This document shows, in pieces, positions 43,408 through 52,435 of a stretch of DNA of 64,000 nt. Source of the DNA: Bryobacterales bacterium. GTDB taxonomy: Bacteria; Acidobacteriota; Terriglobia; Bryobacterales; Bryobacteraceae. The position numbers were made by a program, and so were the translations under genes. Every line of letters begins with the position of its first letter. Position 1 is the first letter of the stretch. The notes under the pieces are model-generated. The model was not told the DNA's origin. It saw only the letters and a program-made list of their open reading frames with translations, and made no database searches. Location of the stretch: positions 19,906-83,905 of the forward strand of contig JAFAQY010000100.1 in assembly GCA_019261985.1 (NCBI GenBank), given 5' to 3'.

Positions 43408-44109
43408 TCAGCGTTGATGGTTCTCGATCGCCTCTATCGCTGTTTGTGCCGCTTTCGAAATGCTGATCGGGGGCATCAAGCCGAAGCCGCGATTTTGAGC
43501 CGCAACGGCCGGCATTTCCGCTCGGGCGAACTCGCGGAGCTTGGGAAGATCGCCGGCATCGCCCATTTGAGCCAGCGCCCGTATGCCAGCGAGTTTGTCG
43601 GAGATATCCGGGCGGTTCAAAAGATCGCGCGCGACGACCGGCACGCGCGGGTCGCGGAATTCGAGCGCCTGGTTTAAGGCGGCGTTTCCCGCAATTCCGC
43701 CCAGCTTGGCGATTTCCAGCAGGTACGGCACGGCGGCTATATCGCGGTAGCCGGCTATGGCCTCCACTGCGTTTACAGCCACCAACAACTGCTGGTCTTG
43801 GGCCGCCTCCGCGAGCATAGGGAGAAGCTCGGGTTTTTCAAACGCGCCGAGCTGCCTCGCCGCTAGCGCCCGGACCTGCGGGTCGGGATCGGCCAGCGCG
43901 TCCTTCAGCTCCGGGATCGCCCCTGCGATGCGCAGGTTAATTCCGGCGCAGGAGCGGACCGCCGGGTCTTGCAGCGTATTGCGCATTACGCGCACGATGG
44001 GCGGCGCACTCAAACCTCGCAACGCATAGCAGCCGTCATTGCGCTGCGCCACCGTCCGCGACGGGTCTCGCATGGTTGCGATTAACGCAAACACCGTTAA
44101 CGGATTCAT
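43408..44109 (-). CDS. HEAT-repeat protein
   Basis: A 233-residue protein made of HEAT-like helical repeats: ALADPDPQVRALAARQLGAF, PELLPMLAEAAQDQQLLVAVNAVEAIAGY, and AVPYLLEIAKLGGIAGNAALNQALEF. A scaffold or binding role is likely. Its start overlaps the end of the TPR gene (ATGA), and it closes the DUF4331-TPR-HEAT set. Confidence 0.8.
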   Translation of the reverse strand: MNPLTVFALIATMRDPSRTVAQRNDGCYALRGLSAPPIVRVMRNTLQDPAVRSCAGINLRIAGAIPELKDALADPDPQVRALAARQLGAFEKPELLPMLAEAAQDQQLLVAVNAVEAIAGYRDIAAVPYLLEIAKLGGIAGNAALNQALEFRDPRVPVVARDLLNRPDISDKLAGIRALAQMGDAGDLPKLREFARAEMPAVAAQNRGFGLMPPISISKAAQTAIEAIENHQR

Positions 44110-45347
44110 GGACGAAACTCCGGATTCAAGGTCTTAACTCTGGCGGCGTATTCGGCGGCCTGTTCCCGGTCGCCCGCAGCCAGCGCAATCTGCTGCGCGT
44201 GGTAATAAAACATCGGCTCCGGCGTGCCGAGTTTTAGTGCCTCGGCGATTGCGGATTTCGCCTCATCGTACTCTTTGTTTCGGTACAGCGCCCAGGCCAA
44301 CGCATCGAAGGTGTAAATGTCCTTGCGGATCGCCAGCTCTGCTTTGGCTAGTTCCAGCGCGCGGTTCGGGCGCCAGTCATGGTCCGAATAAATCATCGCC
44401 ACATTCCGGTTGGCTTTTTCGCCGTTGCTTAGGTTGAGATGGTCGTAAACGTCGATCAGGTCGCGTTCCTCTTGGGCCTTCCTGGGATTCCCTGAAGCCG
44501 TGTACAAGTCATAAAGCGCGGCCGCATAATCGGGCATTGGGGTTGCAGCCTGAGCGCGCTCATAATTGGCGATGGCTTCCGCGGTTTTGCCTTGCACCGC
44601 CTGTGCTTTACCCAGTCCCGCGTAACCGGAATGATAGCCGGGGAATACCTTCACTGCCTCGGCGTATGCTTTTTCGGCGTCGGCGCCGCGGCCGGATTTC
44701 ATGTACAGATGCCCAAGTTCAACCAGGCACCACGCCGTGTTTTCGGGCGAAGGACTTCCGGCTGAGATGGCTCGCTGCATGACCTCGATCGCGCCGGGCA
44801 TATCGCCCGCCAGAAATCGAAACCAAGCGGCGCGGTTATAGCTCGACATGTCCGGCCGGAGCGTGACCATCTTCTGGTAGGCTTCGGCGGCGGCATCGTA
44901 TTGGCCAAGCTCGATCAACGCGTCGCCGAGCGTGCCCCAATTCCAGGGATCGTCCGGAGCAATCCGAGTCAGCTCGCGCGAGTCCTCGGCTACCCCCGCG
45001 AAGTTATGGCGCTCGAGTTCGATCTCGCTGCGGATGCGCAGGGCTTCGTAATCGTGACGGTCCGCCGCGACCACGTTGTCAACGATTTTCGAGGCGCGTT
45101 CGAGATAGCTGAAATCGGTGGTTTCGCGGACCTTCTGAATGTATGCCGCCGCGAGCCGGTTCTGATAATGCAGATCCTCGGGCTTCTTTTGAATCAGGAG
45201 TTGGTAGGCCGCGATCTGATCGTCGGTTTTGAGGACCGAGAGCGGATTCACCCCGGTTTGTGCGAAGAGCGATGCTGCGAAGGCAAAGCAGGACAAGCCT
45301 AGGCTTGTCCTGGCCCACTTACTTACTAGTGTCCTTGCCTCTACCAT
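44106..45347 (-). CDS. TPR-repeat exported protein
   Basis: About 413 residues. The N-terminus carries a signal peptide (SLGLSCFAFAASLFAQ), then TPR-type pairs of helices such as AAAEAYQKMVTLRPDMSSYNRAAWFRFLAGDMPGAIEVMQRAIS and RALELAKAELAIRKDIYTFDALAWALYRNKEYDEA. ATG 45347 is the preferred start, overlapping the DUF4331 stop by 29 nt; 45356 and 45395 are alternatives. The perfect palindrome at 45289-45312 lies inside the signal-peptide codons. Confidence 0.8.
   Translation of the reverse strand: MVEARTLVSKWARTSLGLSCFAFAASLFAQTGVNPLSVLKTDDQIAAYQLLIQKKPEDLHYQNRLAAAYIQKVRETTDFSYLERASKIVDNVVAADRHDYEALRIRSEIELERHNFAGVAEDSRELTRIAPDDPWNWGTLGDALIELGQYDAAAEAYQKMVTLRPDMSSYNRAAWFRFLAGDMPGAIEVMQRAISAGSPSPENTAWCLVELGHLYMKSGRGADAEKAYAEAVKVFPGYHSGYAGLGKAQAVQGKTAEAIANYERAQAATPMPDYAAALYDLYTASGNPRKAQEERDLIDVYDHLNLSNGEKANRNVAMIYSDHDWRPNRALELAKAELAIRKDIYTFDALAWALYRNKEYDEAKSAIAEALKLGTPEPMFYYHAQQIALAAGDREQAAEYAARVKTLNPEFRP
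45289..45312. repeat. Perfect 24-bp palindrome (family B core) in the TPR signal peptide
   Basis: A perfect inverted repeat: the left arm CAGGACAAGCCT (45289-45300) is followed directly by AGGCTTGTCCTG (45301-45312). The GGACAAGC/GCTTGTCC arms match the family B repeats at 21990 and in the atp operon. It lies 7 nt beyond the DUF4331 stop codon and encodes residues of the next gene's signal peptide. Confidence 0.85.
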
Positions 45348-46749
45348 TGGTTCCATCCTGCTGGCTATGCGAAAAGCCTGCGTGCGGGGCCGCATTAAAC
45401 GGAAAGTGATCCAGGTTGGGGATGTCGTTTGAATTCACGCCATCGCCCAACGGCGGGACATTGCTGAAACCTGGAACAAGCACCCCGGCCAGCGCGCGGA
45501 GTCCGATATCGACCACGTCATCTCCGATGCGGCGCCCGCCGAAGGGCCATCCTGCGTTATCGCCCGCCAGCGGTCCCAATCGCTGCTGCGAGGCGAGCGG
45601 CGTGGGCGGAATGGTCAGGTCGATTCTTGTAATGTCGGGAACGTAAACTCCGAGCAGATCTGTCCGCGGGGCAGGCGGGACTTTCAGGCCGAATACACCG
45701 TTCAGAATGCCGCTGGCAAAGAAGGGATCGCCGATAAATGCGGCGAATTGCGCGTCGTTTGCCGGCAGGCTGCGATTCCAGTAATCTTTCATCGGCAACG
45801 GAATCAACGCTTCTACCGTGAGCGGATTGCCGACGCGATCCACTTGAACGTATTCGCCATAGTTGACCGGATCGTTCGGGCTGGGCCGAACGGTTACGAT
45901 CTGGCGGTTGGTGGAAGCCCAAGCGCCGATGTGCGCGTTGGGGTCTTTGGTATCGGTCGGCATCGAGCCGTTTGCCGTCGCCATTGTGATCGGCATCTCT
46001 ACCGCGATCAGGCTGATGTTGTATCCCGCGAATCCATCGACTGCATTGGGGAACGCCGGCCCAGGCCCGCTGTCCGCCCCGCCGCTCAGCACGGGCGCCG
46101 GCGCGCGAAAGTTCAGAAAATCGAAGGTTGCGCCGGAGTCGAAATAGAACGCGTCATCGCGAGGACCAGCGAACACGCGCATTCCGTTCGCCAGGGTGAA
46201 AACGCTGGGCTGCCCGAGCGTTGCCTCGTAATTTGGCGTGGATTTCGGGCCCAGATTCGGCGGCGCCACCGAGAGCGGGTGTCCATGGACGTCGGTTTCG
46301 AAATAATCCGTCTGGCCGGTCTTCATATTGCGCACGATCACCGAGTACGTCTGGTAGAGGAGAATGCCCTGGCTGTCAATCGAGGTGATGGGCCCCAGAT
46401 ACGAGAGAAACGTCGAGTTCTGGCGCAGCGTCGTTTTGAAGTTGAAATCGATGTTAATATCCGGATTGCCGTCGAGCCCCCGCGAGTTATTGAGACTGAA
46501 TCGGTACAGCACGCTATCGGAGAACTTGTAATAGCTTGGACCGTTATCCGGGACTTGAAAGCCCTGCGCGCTCATCATCATCACCAGCCGGTCCGAGCGG
46601 CCTTGCTCATAGCTCCGGAAAAGATAGAAGTCATTGAGATTAGCCGTTTGATCTTCAAGCAGCAGCGGGCCGTTGCGATGGCTGGCGGCGAATAGAGAGC
46701 CGCCCAGACAGGTCGCGAGCGCGCCGACGCGAAATAGGTTATAGCGCAT
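45319..46749 (-). CDS. DUF4331-family exported protein
   Basis: A 476-residue exported protein: signal peptide, then ASHRNGPLLLEDQTANLNDFYLFRSYEQ, the N-terminal mark of DUF4331, and late GVNSNDIPNLDHFPFNAAPHAGF. The role of DUF4331 is not known. In this window it is followed by TPR and HEAT genes on the same strand, overlapping, suggesting a shared function. Confidence 0.85.
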   Translation of the reverse strand: MRYNLFRVGALATCLGGSLFAASHRNGPLLLEDQTANLNDFYLFRSYEQGRSDRLVMMMSAQGFQVPDNGPSYYKFSDSVLYRFSLNNSRGLDGNPDINIDFNFKTTLRQNSTFLSYLGPITSIDSQGILLYQTYSVIVRNMKTGQTDYFETDVHGHPLSVAPPNLGPKSTPNYEATLGQPSVFTLANGMRVFAGPRDDAFYFDSGATFDFLNFRAPAPVLSGGADSGPGPAFPNAVDGFAGYNISLIAVEMPITMATANGSMPTDTKDPNAHIGAWASTNRQIVTVRPSPNDPVNYGEYVQVDRVGNPLTVEALIPLPMKDYWNRSLPANDAQFAAFIGDPFFASGILNGVFGLKVPPAPRTDLLGVYVPDITRIDLTIPPTPLASQQRLGPLAGDNAGWPFGGRRIGDDVVDIGLRALAGVLVPGFSNVPPLGDGVNSNDIPNLDHFPFNAAPHAGFSHSQQDGTNGRGKDTSK

Positions 46750-46936
46750 TCACTCCTCCTTGTGAGCGCAAAAAACGTGCGGCGCGCAACTCCACATCTT
46801 CGGAACCGTCCCTCGCCCGCACCGTTCTGCGCGAAGTTCGTAGACCTTGGTCTGAACTACGTAACCAATACGAAGAGCCTGGGGATATTGGATGTTCGTG
46901 CGGGTGCAATTGCCTTCCTTCCGATATCATGTATTA

Positions 46937-47188
46937 ATGCGGCGAGTTCAAGTGCGGCTAACGAAGGCTCAGCTTGAGGCGCTTCGCCACGAGTCAGGAT
47001 GTACGGGGCGCTCGGTTGCGGACTTAATTCGTGAAGGAGTCGACCGTCGGCTAACCGAAAGAACTGCGATCTCCCGCGATGAGCGGATCAGAAGGGCCCT
47101 TGCCGGCGTGGGTAAGTTTTCGTCAGGGCAGCGGGACGCAAGCGCCAAGCACGATAAGTATCTGGCCGATGCCTTCATGCTAAACTGA
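46937..47188 (+). CDS. CopG-type (ribbon-helix-helix) antitoxin without toxin
   Basis: An 83-residue protein: MRRVQVRLTKAQLEALRHESG with the beta-strand and helix of RHH proteins, then a linker and KFSSGQRDASAKHDKYLADAF, the toxin-binding tail of VapB-like antitoxins. No VapC/PIN gene follows; rpmB starts 5 nt later. ATG 46937 is chosen since the fold begins there; the longer frame upstream lacks any fold. Confidence 0.75.
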   Translation: MRRVQVRLTKAQLEALRHESGCTGRSVADLIREGVDRRLTERTAISRDERIRRALAGVGKFSSGQRDASAKHDKYLADAFMLN

Positions 47189-47193
47189 TTTAC

Positions 47194-47385
47194 ATGGCCA
47201 AAGTGTGTGAAATTTGCGGGCGCGGGCCCCAGTTCGGAAATCGCATCAGCCACGCCCACAACGTGACCAAGCGGCGCTGGAACCTTAATTTGCAACAGGT
47301 ACACGCGATGGTGCACGGCGCATCCAAGCGCATTCGTGTGTGCACGTCCTGCATCAAAAGCGGCAAGATCCAAAAAGCGGCTTAG
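47194..47385 (+). CDS. rpmB: Large-subunit ribosomal protein bL28
   Basis: A 63-residue bL28 with the zinc-type cysteines: AKVCEICGRGPQFGNRISHAHNVTKRRW and VCTSCIKSGKIQKAA. Standard length; starts at ATG 47194, 5 nt after the antitoxin gene. Confidence 0.97.
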   Translation: MAKVCEICGRGPQFGNRISHAHNVTKRRWNLNLQQVHAMVHGASKRIRVCTSCIKSGKIQKAA

Positions 47386-47436
47386 TCCGCGCGGCATCGA
47401 CTGCAGCGCGATCACGATGTGGAGCTAGCGCCGAAA

Positions 47437-48084
47437 ATGAACAGCTTCACCCCAACTCCTCGCACCCGAGTTGTCCGCCACGCCGAGCGCGGCGTTTACG
47501 ACCGGGAGCAGATCTATTCCATCCTGGATGAAGCGTTCATTTGCCATGTAGGATTTGTAGCGGACGGGCAGCCCTACGTTATTCCGACAGCGTACGGGCG
47601 GGCGGACGATCGATTGTATCTACATGGCGCAGCGGCGAACCGGATGCTGCGATCGCTCGCACAGGGCGTAGACATTTGCGCGACCGTCACACTGATCGAC
47701 GGGTTCGTGATGGCGCGAGCCGCGTTCCGGCAATCGTTTAATTACCGGTCGGTGGTGATTTTAGGTAAGGCCCGGCTTATAACCGATCCCGCCGAGAAGA
47801 CTGCCGCGCTTCGCTGCCTGACCAATCATGTTGTTGCGGGGCGGTGGGAAGAAGTGCGGCCGCCGGATGAAAAAGAACTTGCCGCAACCAGCGTCCTTGA
47901 GTTGCCGATCACCGAGGCTTCCGCGAAGGTCCGGTCCGGTCCGCCGCTGGACGCGGAGGCGGACTGGCCGCGGCCTGTCTGGGCGGGTGTGGTGCCCGTG
48001 GAATTGGCAACGGGCGAGCCGGTGCCGGACACCCATCTACTGCCTGGAATTCCGGATTTGAATCTGGATCGCTTCGGCCGTTAA
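47437..48084 (+). CDS. Pyridoxamine 5'-phosphate oxidase-family (flavin-binding split barrel) protein
   Basis: A ~215-residue protein: RHAERGVYDREQIYSILDEAFICHVGFVADGQPYVIPTAYGRADDRLYLHGAAANRML and GFVMARAAFRQSFNYRSVVILGKARL. This is the PPOX-class split barrel (FMN or F420-binding, HugZ-like subgroups); the exact substrate is unknown. It starts at ATG 47437 (GTG 47419 is also in frame). Confidence 0.8.
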   Translation: MNSFTPTPRTRVVRHAERGVYDREQIYSILDEAFICHVGFVADGQPYVIPTAYGRADDRLYLHGAAANRMLRSLAQGVDICATVTLIDGFVMARAAFRQSFNYRSVVILGKARLITDPAEKTAALRCLTNHVVAGRWEEVRPPDEKELAATSVLELPITEASAKVRSGPPLDAEADWPRPVWAGVVPVELATGEPVPDTHLLPGIPDLNLDRFGR

Positions 48085-48557
48085 AACGGCACGTCGTCCT
48101 CGCCGACGCCTTCCGAAGGAGGAGGCATCGCGGCCGGAGCGGCCGCGGGGCGAGCGCGTGGAGCGCTGCGCATCGCCGGTTCCTGCGAGTAGTCGTCGGG
48201 ACCGCCGCCCATTCCGCCTTCCCCACGGCCGCCGAGAAGAATCACATCATCCGCGACGACTTCCGTCGTCCAGACCTTTTTGCCGTCCTTGTCGTCATAG
48301 CTCCGGGTTTGCAACCGGCCTTCGACATAAACCTGCTTGCCTTTCGTCAGGTACGGCGCAACGTTCTCGCCGCGCCATAACACTACGCGGCTCCAGTCGG
48401 TTTCTTCTTTCCACTCCCCCGTTTGCTGATCTTTCCAGCGGCGGTTCGTGGCCACCGAAAACTTGGTTACCGCAACCTGCGAAGCGGTATAGGCGGTTTC
48501 GGCGTCCCGACCGAGATGCCCAATCAAAATCACTTTATTGACGCTACGGCTTGCCAT
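48081..48557 (-). CDS. ssb: Single-stranded DNA-binding protein
   Basis: A 158-residue SSB: OB-fold start RSVNKVILIGHLGRDAETAYT, AVTKFSVATNRRWKDQQTGEWKEETDWSRVVLW, VEGRLQTRSYDD, a Gly/Ala/Pro-rich tail, and the acidic end GEDDVPF that binds partner proteins. ATG 48557 (MASRSVNK) is preferred to the upstream in-frame ATG 48575. Confidence 0.97.
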   Translation of the reverse strand: MASRSVNKVILIGHLGRDAETAYTASQVAVTKFSVATNRRWKDQQTGEWKEETDWSRVVLWRGENVAPYLTKGKQVYVEGRLQTRSYDDKDGKKVWTTEVVADDVILLGGRGEGGMGGGPDDYSQEPAMRSAPRARPAAAPAAMPPPSEGVGEDDVPF

Positions 48558-48568
48558 TAATCTGCACT

Positions 48569-49576
48569 CTAACACATTGCCGCGATAACGGCGTCCGTGA
48601 ACTCCTGTGTTCCCGCCGAGCCGCCGACATCCGGCGTGAGATGCAGTTTTGCGGAGTAGATCTTCTCTACGGCGGCTTGTAATAGGTCCGCGGCCGCTTG
48701 CTCGCGCAGGTGAACCAGCATCATCGCAGCCGATAGCATCATGGCCGTCGGGTTGGCGATTCCTTTACCGGCAATGTCCGGCGCCGACCCGTGCACCGCT
48801 TCAAAAACCGCATGGTTTTCGCCCAAATTCGCGCCTGGAACTACGCCCAGTCCGCCCACTAACCCCGCGGCCAGATCCGATACGATGTCGCCGTACAGAT
48901 TCGGCAGCAGCAGAATATCGAACTGTTCGGGGCGGATTACCAGTTGCATCGATGCGTTATCGACAATCAATTCCCGGTAATCGATCTCCGGATGGCGTTG
49001 CGCAATCTCGCGGCAGCAGCGCAGGAACAGGCCATCCGCGAGCTTCATGATGTTCGCCTTATGGATCGCCGCCACTTTCTTGCGCCCGTTCGATATCGCA
49101 TACCGGAACGCAGTTTCGGCGATCCGCACCGACGCAGCGCGCGTGATCACTTTCAAGCTGGTCACGACATCCGGGATCACTTCGTGTTCTAAACCGGAAT
49201 ACAAATCCTCGGTGTTTTCACGGAAGATCACCATGTCGATTTTTACGTCGCTGAAACGCGTAACCAAGCCGGGGATGGATCGTACCGGACGCACGTTCGC
49301 GTAGAGATCCAGCCGCTTGCGCAACGCGACGTTGACGCTGGTATAGCCTCCAGCCACCGGTGTTGTCACCGGCGCCTTGAGGCCGATGCCGGTTCGCTCC
49401 AGGCTCTCGATTACGTGTTGCGGAAGGGATTGTCCGGTCTTTGCAATGATCTCGGGATTTAGTTCCGCGGTTTCCCAGTCGATCTTTACTCCTGTTGCAT
49501 CAACTGCGCGGCGGGCGGCGCCGGACACTTCCGGTCCGATTCCGTCGCCCGGAATCAGCGTCACTTTATGGGACAT
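48569..49576 (-). CDS. Isocitrate/isopropylmalate dehydrogenase-family protein (likely NAD-type isocitrate dehydrogenase)
   Basis: A 335-residue decarboxylating dehydrogenase: VTLIPGDGIGPEVS, YANVRPVRSIPGLVTRFSDVKIDMVIFRENTEDLYSGLEHEV, HKANIMKLADGLF, NLYGDIVSDLAAGLVGGLGVVPGAN, EAVHGSAPDIAGKGIANP. The RENTEDLYSGLEH motif with VRP points to isocitrate dehydrogenase of the short NAD-type more than LeuB. Start ATG 49576. It ends 11 nt before ssb is reached on the same strand, a compact pair. Confidence 0.88.
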   Translation of the reverse strand: MSHKVTLIPGDGIGPEVSGAARRAVDATGVKIDWETAELNPEIIAKTGQSLPQHVIESLERTGIGLKAPVTTPVAGGYTSVNVALRKRLDLYANVRPVRSIPGLVTRFSDVKIDMVIFRENTEDLYSGLEHEVIPDVVTSLKVITRAASVRIAETAFRYAISNGRKKVAAIHKANIMKLADGLFLRCCREIAQRHPEIDYRELIVDNASMQLVIRPEQFDILLLPNLYGDIVSDLAAGLVGGLGVVPGANLGENHAVFEAVHGSAPDIAGKGIANPTAMMLSAAMMLVHLREQAAADLLQAAVEKIYSAKLHLTPDVGGSAGTQEFTDAVIAAMC

Positions 49577-49583
49577 GAATGAA

Positions 49584-51311
49584 CTATTGTAAAAGGTCGC
49601 GGCCGGCGTACAATTCGCGCACCAGCGCGTGATGATTTTCAAGCGCTTTCGCGCGACGCAGCTTCATGGTCGGCGTTAATTCGCCCGCTTCGATCGAAAA
49701 CTCGCGGTCCAGGATTTTGAACCTGCGAACTTGTTCGAATGACGGCAACTCGCGGTTCGCGGTTTGCACCGCCTGCTCCACGGCCGGATGTGCTTTGTCC
49801 GGAGAACCGCTGACGGTTACAAGCGCGGTCACGTACGGCAAATTGTCTCCGATAAGCAACACCTGGCTGATCAGAGGCTCGCGTTTCAGCAGCGCTTCAA
49901 TGCGAGACGGGTAAATTTTCTTTCCGTTGGAAGAAACGATGATTTCTTTTTTGCGGCCGGTGATGTAAAAATAGCCTTCGTTATCTTTTTCAGCGATGTC
50001 GCCGGTGGCGAGCCAGCCATCGCGCAGCACCGCGGCTGTGGCGGCGGGGTCGTTGTAATAGCCGGAGAAAACGCAAGGAGTCTTAAGCAGCAATTCGCCA
50101 TCGGCATCGATGCGCGCCTCCACTCCCGGAAGAAGCCTGCCGATGCTGCCGGCCTTGGGCCGGTCCAGCGGATTGAGCATCGCGACGCCGCCCTCGGTCA
50201 GCCCGTAACCTTCGATCAGAGGCATCCCGATCGCCGCATAAAATTCGGCAAGGTCCTTTCCCAGGGGCGCGGCTCCCGAAGCGGCAATGCGGAGCCGGCC
50301 GCCCAACCGGCGGCGAATCTTAGAAAAGATCACACGATCGAAAAAGGCCATAGCGATGCGCATCCAGCGCGGTACGGCCTTGCCTTGCTCTCGCAGTCTC
50401 GCTGCTTCCGCGCCGATTCCCAACCCGGCGTAGAAAAGTTTCTTTATGGGCGCGGGACGTTTGCGAATTTCGGCGGAGATTGTCGCGTACACGCGCTCCC
50501 ATACGCGCGGCGGGGCGAGGAAGAACGTCGGCCGGATGGAGCGAAGCTCATGCGGAAGTTTGCTGAGGCTTTCCGAAAACCATACGCAAGCGCCTTCGTA
50601 AATCGGCAGCAGCTCCATCACAACGCGCTGCGCTATGTGGGCCGACGGAAGGAAGGCGATGGTCGAATCCTTTGGCGAAAGCGGCAGAACCGTCGGCCCC
50701 ATCTCGATATTCGACACCAGAGCGCGATGTGTGACCATTCCGATCTTCGGCGTCCCGGTGGCCCCGGACGTCATATAAAGCACCGCCAAAGCGGCGGCAT
50801 TGTATCCGGCGAGGATGCGGTCGAACGCGCCCGGGTCGCTTTCGAGCGTCCGCCGGCCTTCGGCTCGAATCTCTTCAAGCGTCTTGCATCCTGCCGACGA
50901 GCCGGTGAGCAAAATCCAGGTAAGTTCGGCGCCGGCGCCTTTTAGCCCGCGCAGAGCTTTCTCATTTTCTACGAAAATTACACGCGCGCCGCAAATTCGG
51001 ACAGTGTTCACCTGTTCTTCATAGGGCACGCTGGTATAAAGCGCCGCGGCTATCGCGCCGCTCGCGATTACGGCCAAATCCGCGAGATAAAACTCCGCGC
51101 GAGTTTCCGATTGCAGCGCGATTACATCGCCTTGGCGCACGCCTATCGAGCGCAATCCAACGGCGATCTGGCGGACCGTGTCGGCGTATTCGCGCCAAGT
51201 CCAACACCTGTATTGCCCTCCGCCGGTGGGTTGCCGCAGCGCATTCTCTTCGGGAATTTTGGCGGCGGTGGCTTCAAGAACGGACCAGACGGTCCCGTGC
51301 GAGGCGCTCAC
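49584..51311 (-). CDS. Long-chain acyl-CoA synthetase, FadD15-like
   Basis: A 575-residue adenylate-forming enzyme: A3-like core LYMTSGATGTPKIGMVTHRALVSN, ASGAAPLGKDLAEFYAAIGMPLIEGYGLTEGG, GWLATGDIAEKDNEGYFYITGRKKEIIVSSNGKKIYPSRIEALLK. The usual YTSGTTGxPKGV loop shows T-to-A and G-to-I changes. It activates fatty acids to CoA thioesters for catabolism or lipid synthesis. It starts at ATG 51311, and the dehydrogenase starts 7 nt after its stop. Confidence 0.88.
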   Translation of the reverse strand: MSASHGTVWSVLEATAAKIPEENALRQPTGGGQYRCWTWREYADTVRQIAVGLRSIGVRQGDVIALQSETRAEFYLADLAVIASGAIAAALYTSVPYEEQVNTVRICGARVIFVENEKALRGLKGAGAELTWILLTGSSAGCKTLEEIRAEGRRTLESDPGAFDRILAGYNAAALAVLYMTSGATGTPKIGMVTHRALVSNIEMGPTVLPLSPKDSTIAFLPSAHIAQRVVMELLPIYEGACVWFSESLSKLPHELRSIRPTFFLAPPRVWERVYATISAEIRKRPAPIKKLFYAGLGIGAEAARLREQGKAVPRWMRIAMAFFDRVIFSKIRRRLGGRLRIAASGAAPLGKDLAEFYAAIGMPLIEGYGLTEGGVAMLNPLDRPKAGSIGRLLPGVEARIDADGELLLKTPCVFSGYYNDPAATAAVLRDGWLATGDIAEKDNEGYFYITGRKKEIIVSSNGKKIYPSRIEALLKREPLISQVLLIGDNLPYVTALVTVSGSPDKAHPAVEQAVQTANRELPSFEQVRRFKILDREFSIEAGELTPTMKLRRAKALENHHALVRELYAGRDLLQ

Positions 51312-51459
51312 TCAGGTCAATGCTAACATGCGGCGCGTCGCCCGAAAATCGAAGCAAACATGATCGGAATTTAACTTTCACCATCGCAACTTGCATTTCT
51401 TTTCGGGGCTTGTATGTACAGAGGGCCGCGAAGCTCTCGCGAACAAAGGAGAAAGAGAC

Positions 51460-51783
51460 ATGCATCGGATGATTTTAGGAGTTGTGGCTGGCGCATTGAC
51501 CGTGGGGATGGCCGTAGGTTTCAGTCAAAATCCGGATAAGATTGCGGACCGGAAGGAGAACCAGCAGGACCGAATCGCGCAGGGTGTTAAGAACGGCACG
51601 CTCACCCCGTCCGAAACGGCGCACCTGGAAACGCGGGAGGCGAAACTGAATAAGGAGATCCGCAAGGACCGCAAGCAAAACGGCGGAAACCTTACAAATA
51701 AACAGAAGGCGCAAGTCAACCGGCAGCAGAATCGTCTGAGGAATGCGATCTACCGCGACAAACACGACGGAAAGAACAAATAG
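51460..51783 (+). CDS. Small exported basic coiled-coil protein
   Basis: A 107-residue protein with a signal peptide (MHRMILGVVAGALTVGMAVGFSQ) and a basic, Gln/Asn/Lys-rich body: DRIAQGVKNGTLTPSETAHLETREAKLNKEIRKDRKQNGGNLTNKQKAQVNRQQNRLRNAIYRDKHD. The HLETREA and NKEIRKDR pattern is seen in small acidobacterial periplasmic proteins; no function is assigned. ATG 51460 follows AAAGGAGAAAGAGACA; 51391 is unlikely. Confidence 0.75.
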   Translation: MHRMILGVVAGALTVGMAVGFSQNPDKIADRKENQQDRIAQGVKNGTLTPSETAHLETREAKLNKEIRKDRKQNGGNLTNKQKAQVNRQQNRLRNAIYRDKHDGKNK

Positions 51784-51841
51784 CCAGGCGCACAGGGCCG
51801 CCCGTGCGGGCAGGCTTCGTTGTGCGCTTGTTACTAAAGAT

Positions 51842-52435
51842 ATGAGTGAATCGCCCGCGCTGGTGATAATCGATCTGCAGAAAGCAATCGACGACCCGCG
51901 CTGGGCGCTTCACGGTCCGCGCAACAATCCGCAAGCCGAACGCAATATCGCTGCGCTGCTGAGCGCATGGCGTGGGCGCGGTTGGTCCATTTATCACGTC
52001 CGGCACCATTCATTGGAACCAGACTCCGCCTATCGCCCTGGCCAGCCGGGCAACGAATTCAAAGCCGAAGCAGAGCCGTTAACGGGCGAGGCTGTGATCG
52101 TTAAACGCACCAACAGCGCATTCATCGGAACAGATTTAGAAGCGCGGCTACGGCGCGCCGGCATTGCGACTTTGGTTGTTTGCGGCGTGATTACGAACAA
52201 CTCCGTAGAAGCGACTGTCCGCGTGGCGGGGAATCTCGGCTTTGAAACTTATCTGGTCGAGGACGCCTGTTTCACATTCGCACGGCCGGACTGGGAGGGA
52301 CGCATTCGTATGGCTGAGGAAGTCCACGCGATGTCGCTCTCGAATTTGAATGGCGAATACGCGACGGTGCTGACCACTGCTCAGGTACTCAATTGGACTA
52401 CGCCGGCTGGCGGCTCGCGCGCAAGTTCAGAATAA
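51842..52435 (+). CDS. Isochorismatase-family protein with Ser in place of the catalytic Cys
   Basis: A 197-residue protein with the fold's Asp (LVIIDLQKAIDDPRW) and Lys (IVKRTNSAFIGTDLE), but at the nucleophile position it reads GVITNNSVEATVRVAGNLGF, where Cys hydrolases have TNNCVEAT or similar. ATG 51842; the 33 upstream codons in frame are out of family. It may be an ether- or ester-acting isochorismatase-type enzyme or a non-catalytic member. Compare the Cys-bearing relatives at 437 and 40253. Confidence 0.8.
   Translation: MSESPALVIIDLQKAIDDPRWALHGPRNNPQAERNIAALLSAWRGRGWSIYHVRHHSLEPDSAYRPGQPGNEFKAEAEPLTGEAVIVKRTNSAFIGTDLEARLRRAGIATLVVCGVITNNSVEATVRVAGNLGFETYLVEDACFTFARPDWEGRIRMAEEVHAMSLSNLNGEYATVLTTAQVLNWTTPAGGSRASSE

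Noticed and set aside
49764..50945. 393-codon plus-strand frame over the acyl-CoA ligase gene
   Set aside because: Antisense of a well-supported ligase, Arg/Gly/Pro-rich, no domain.
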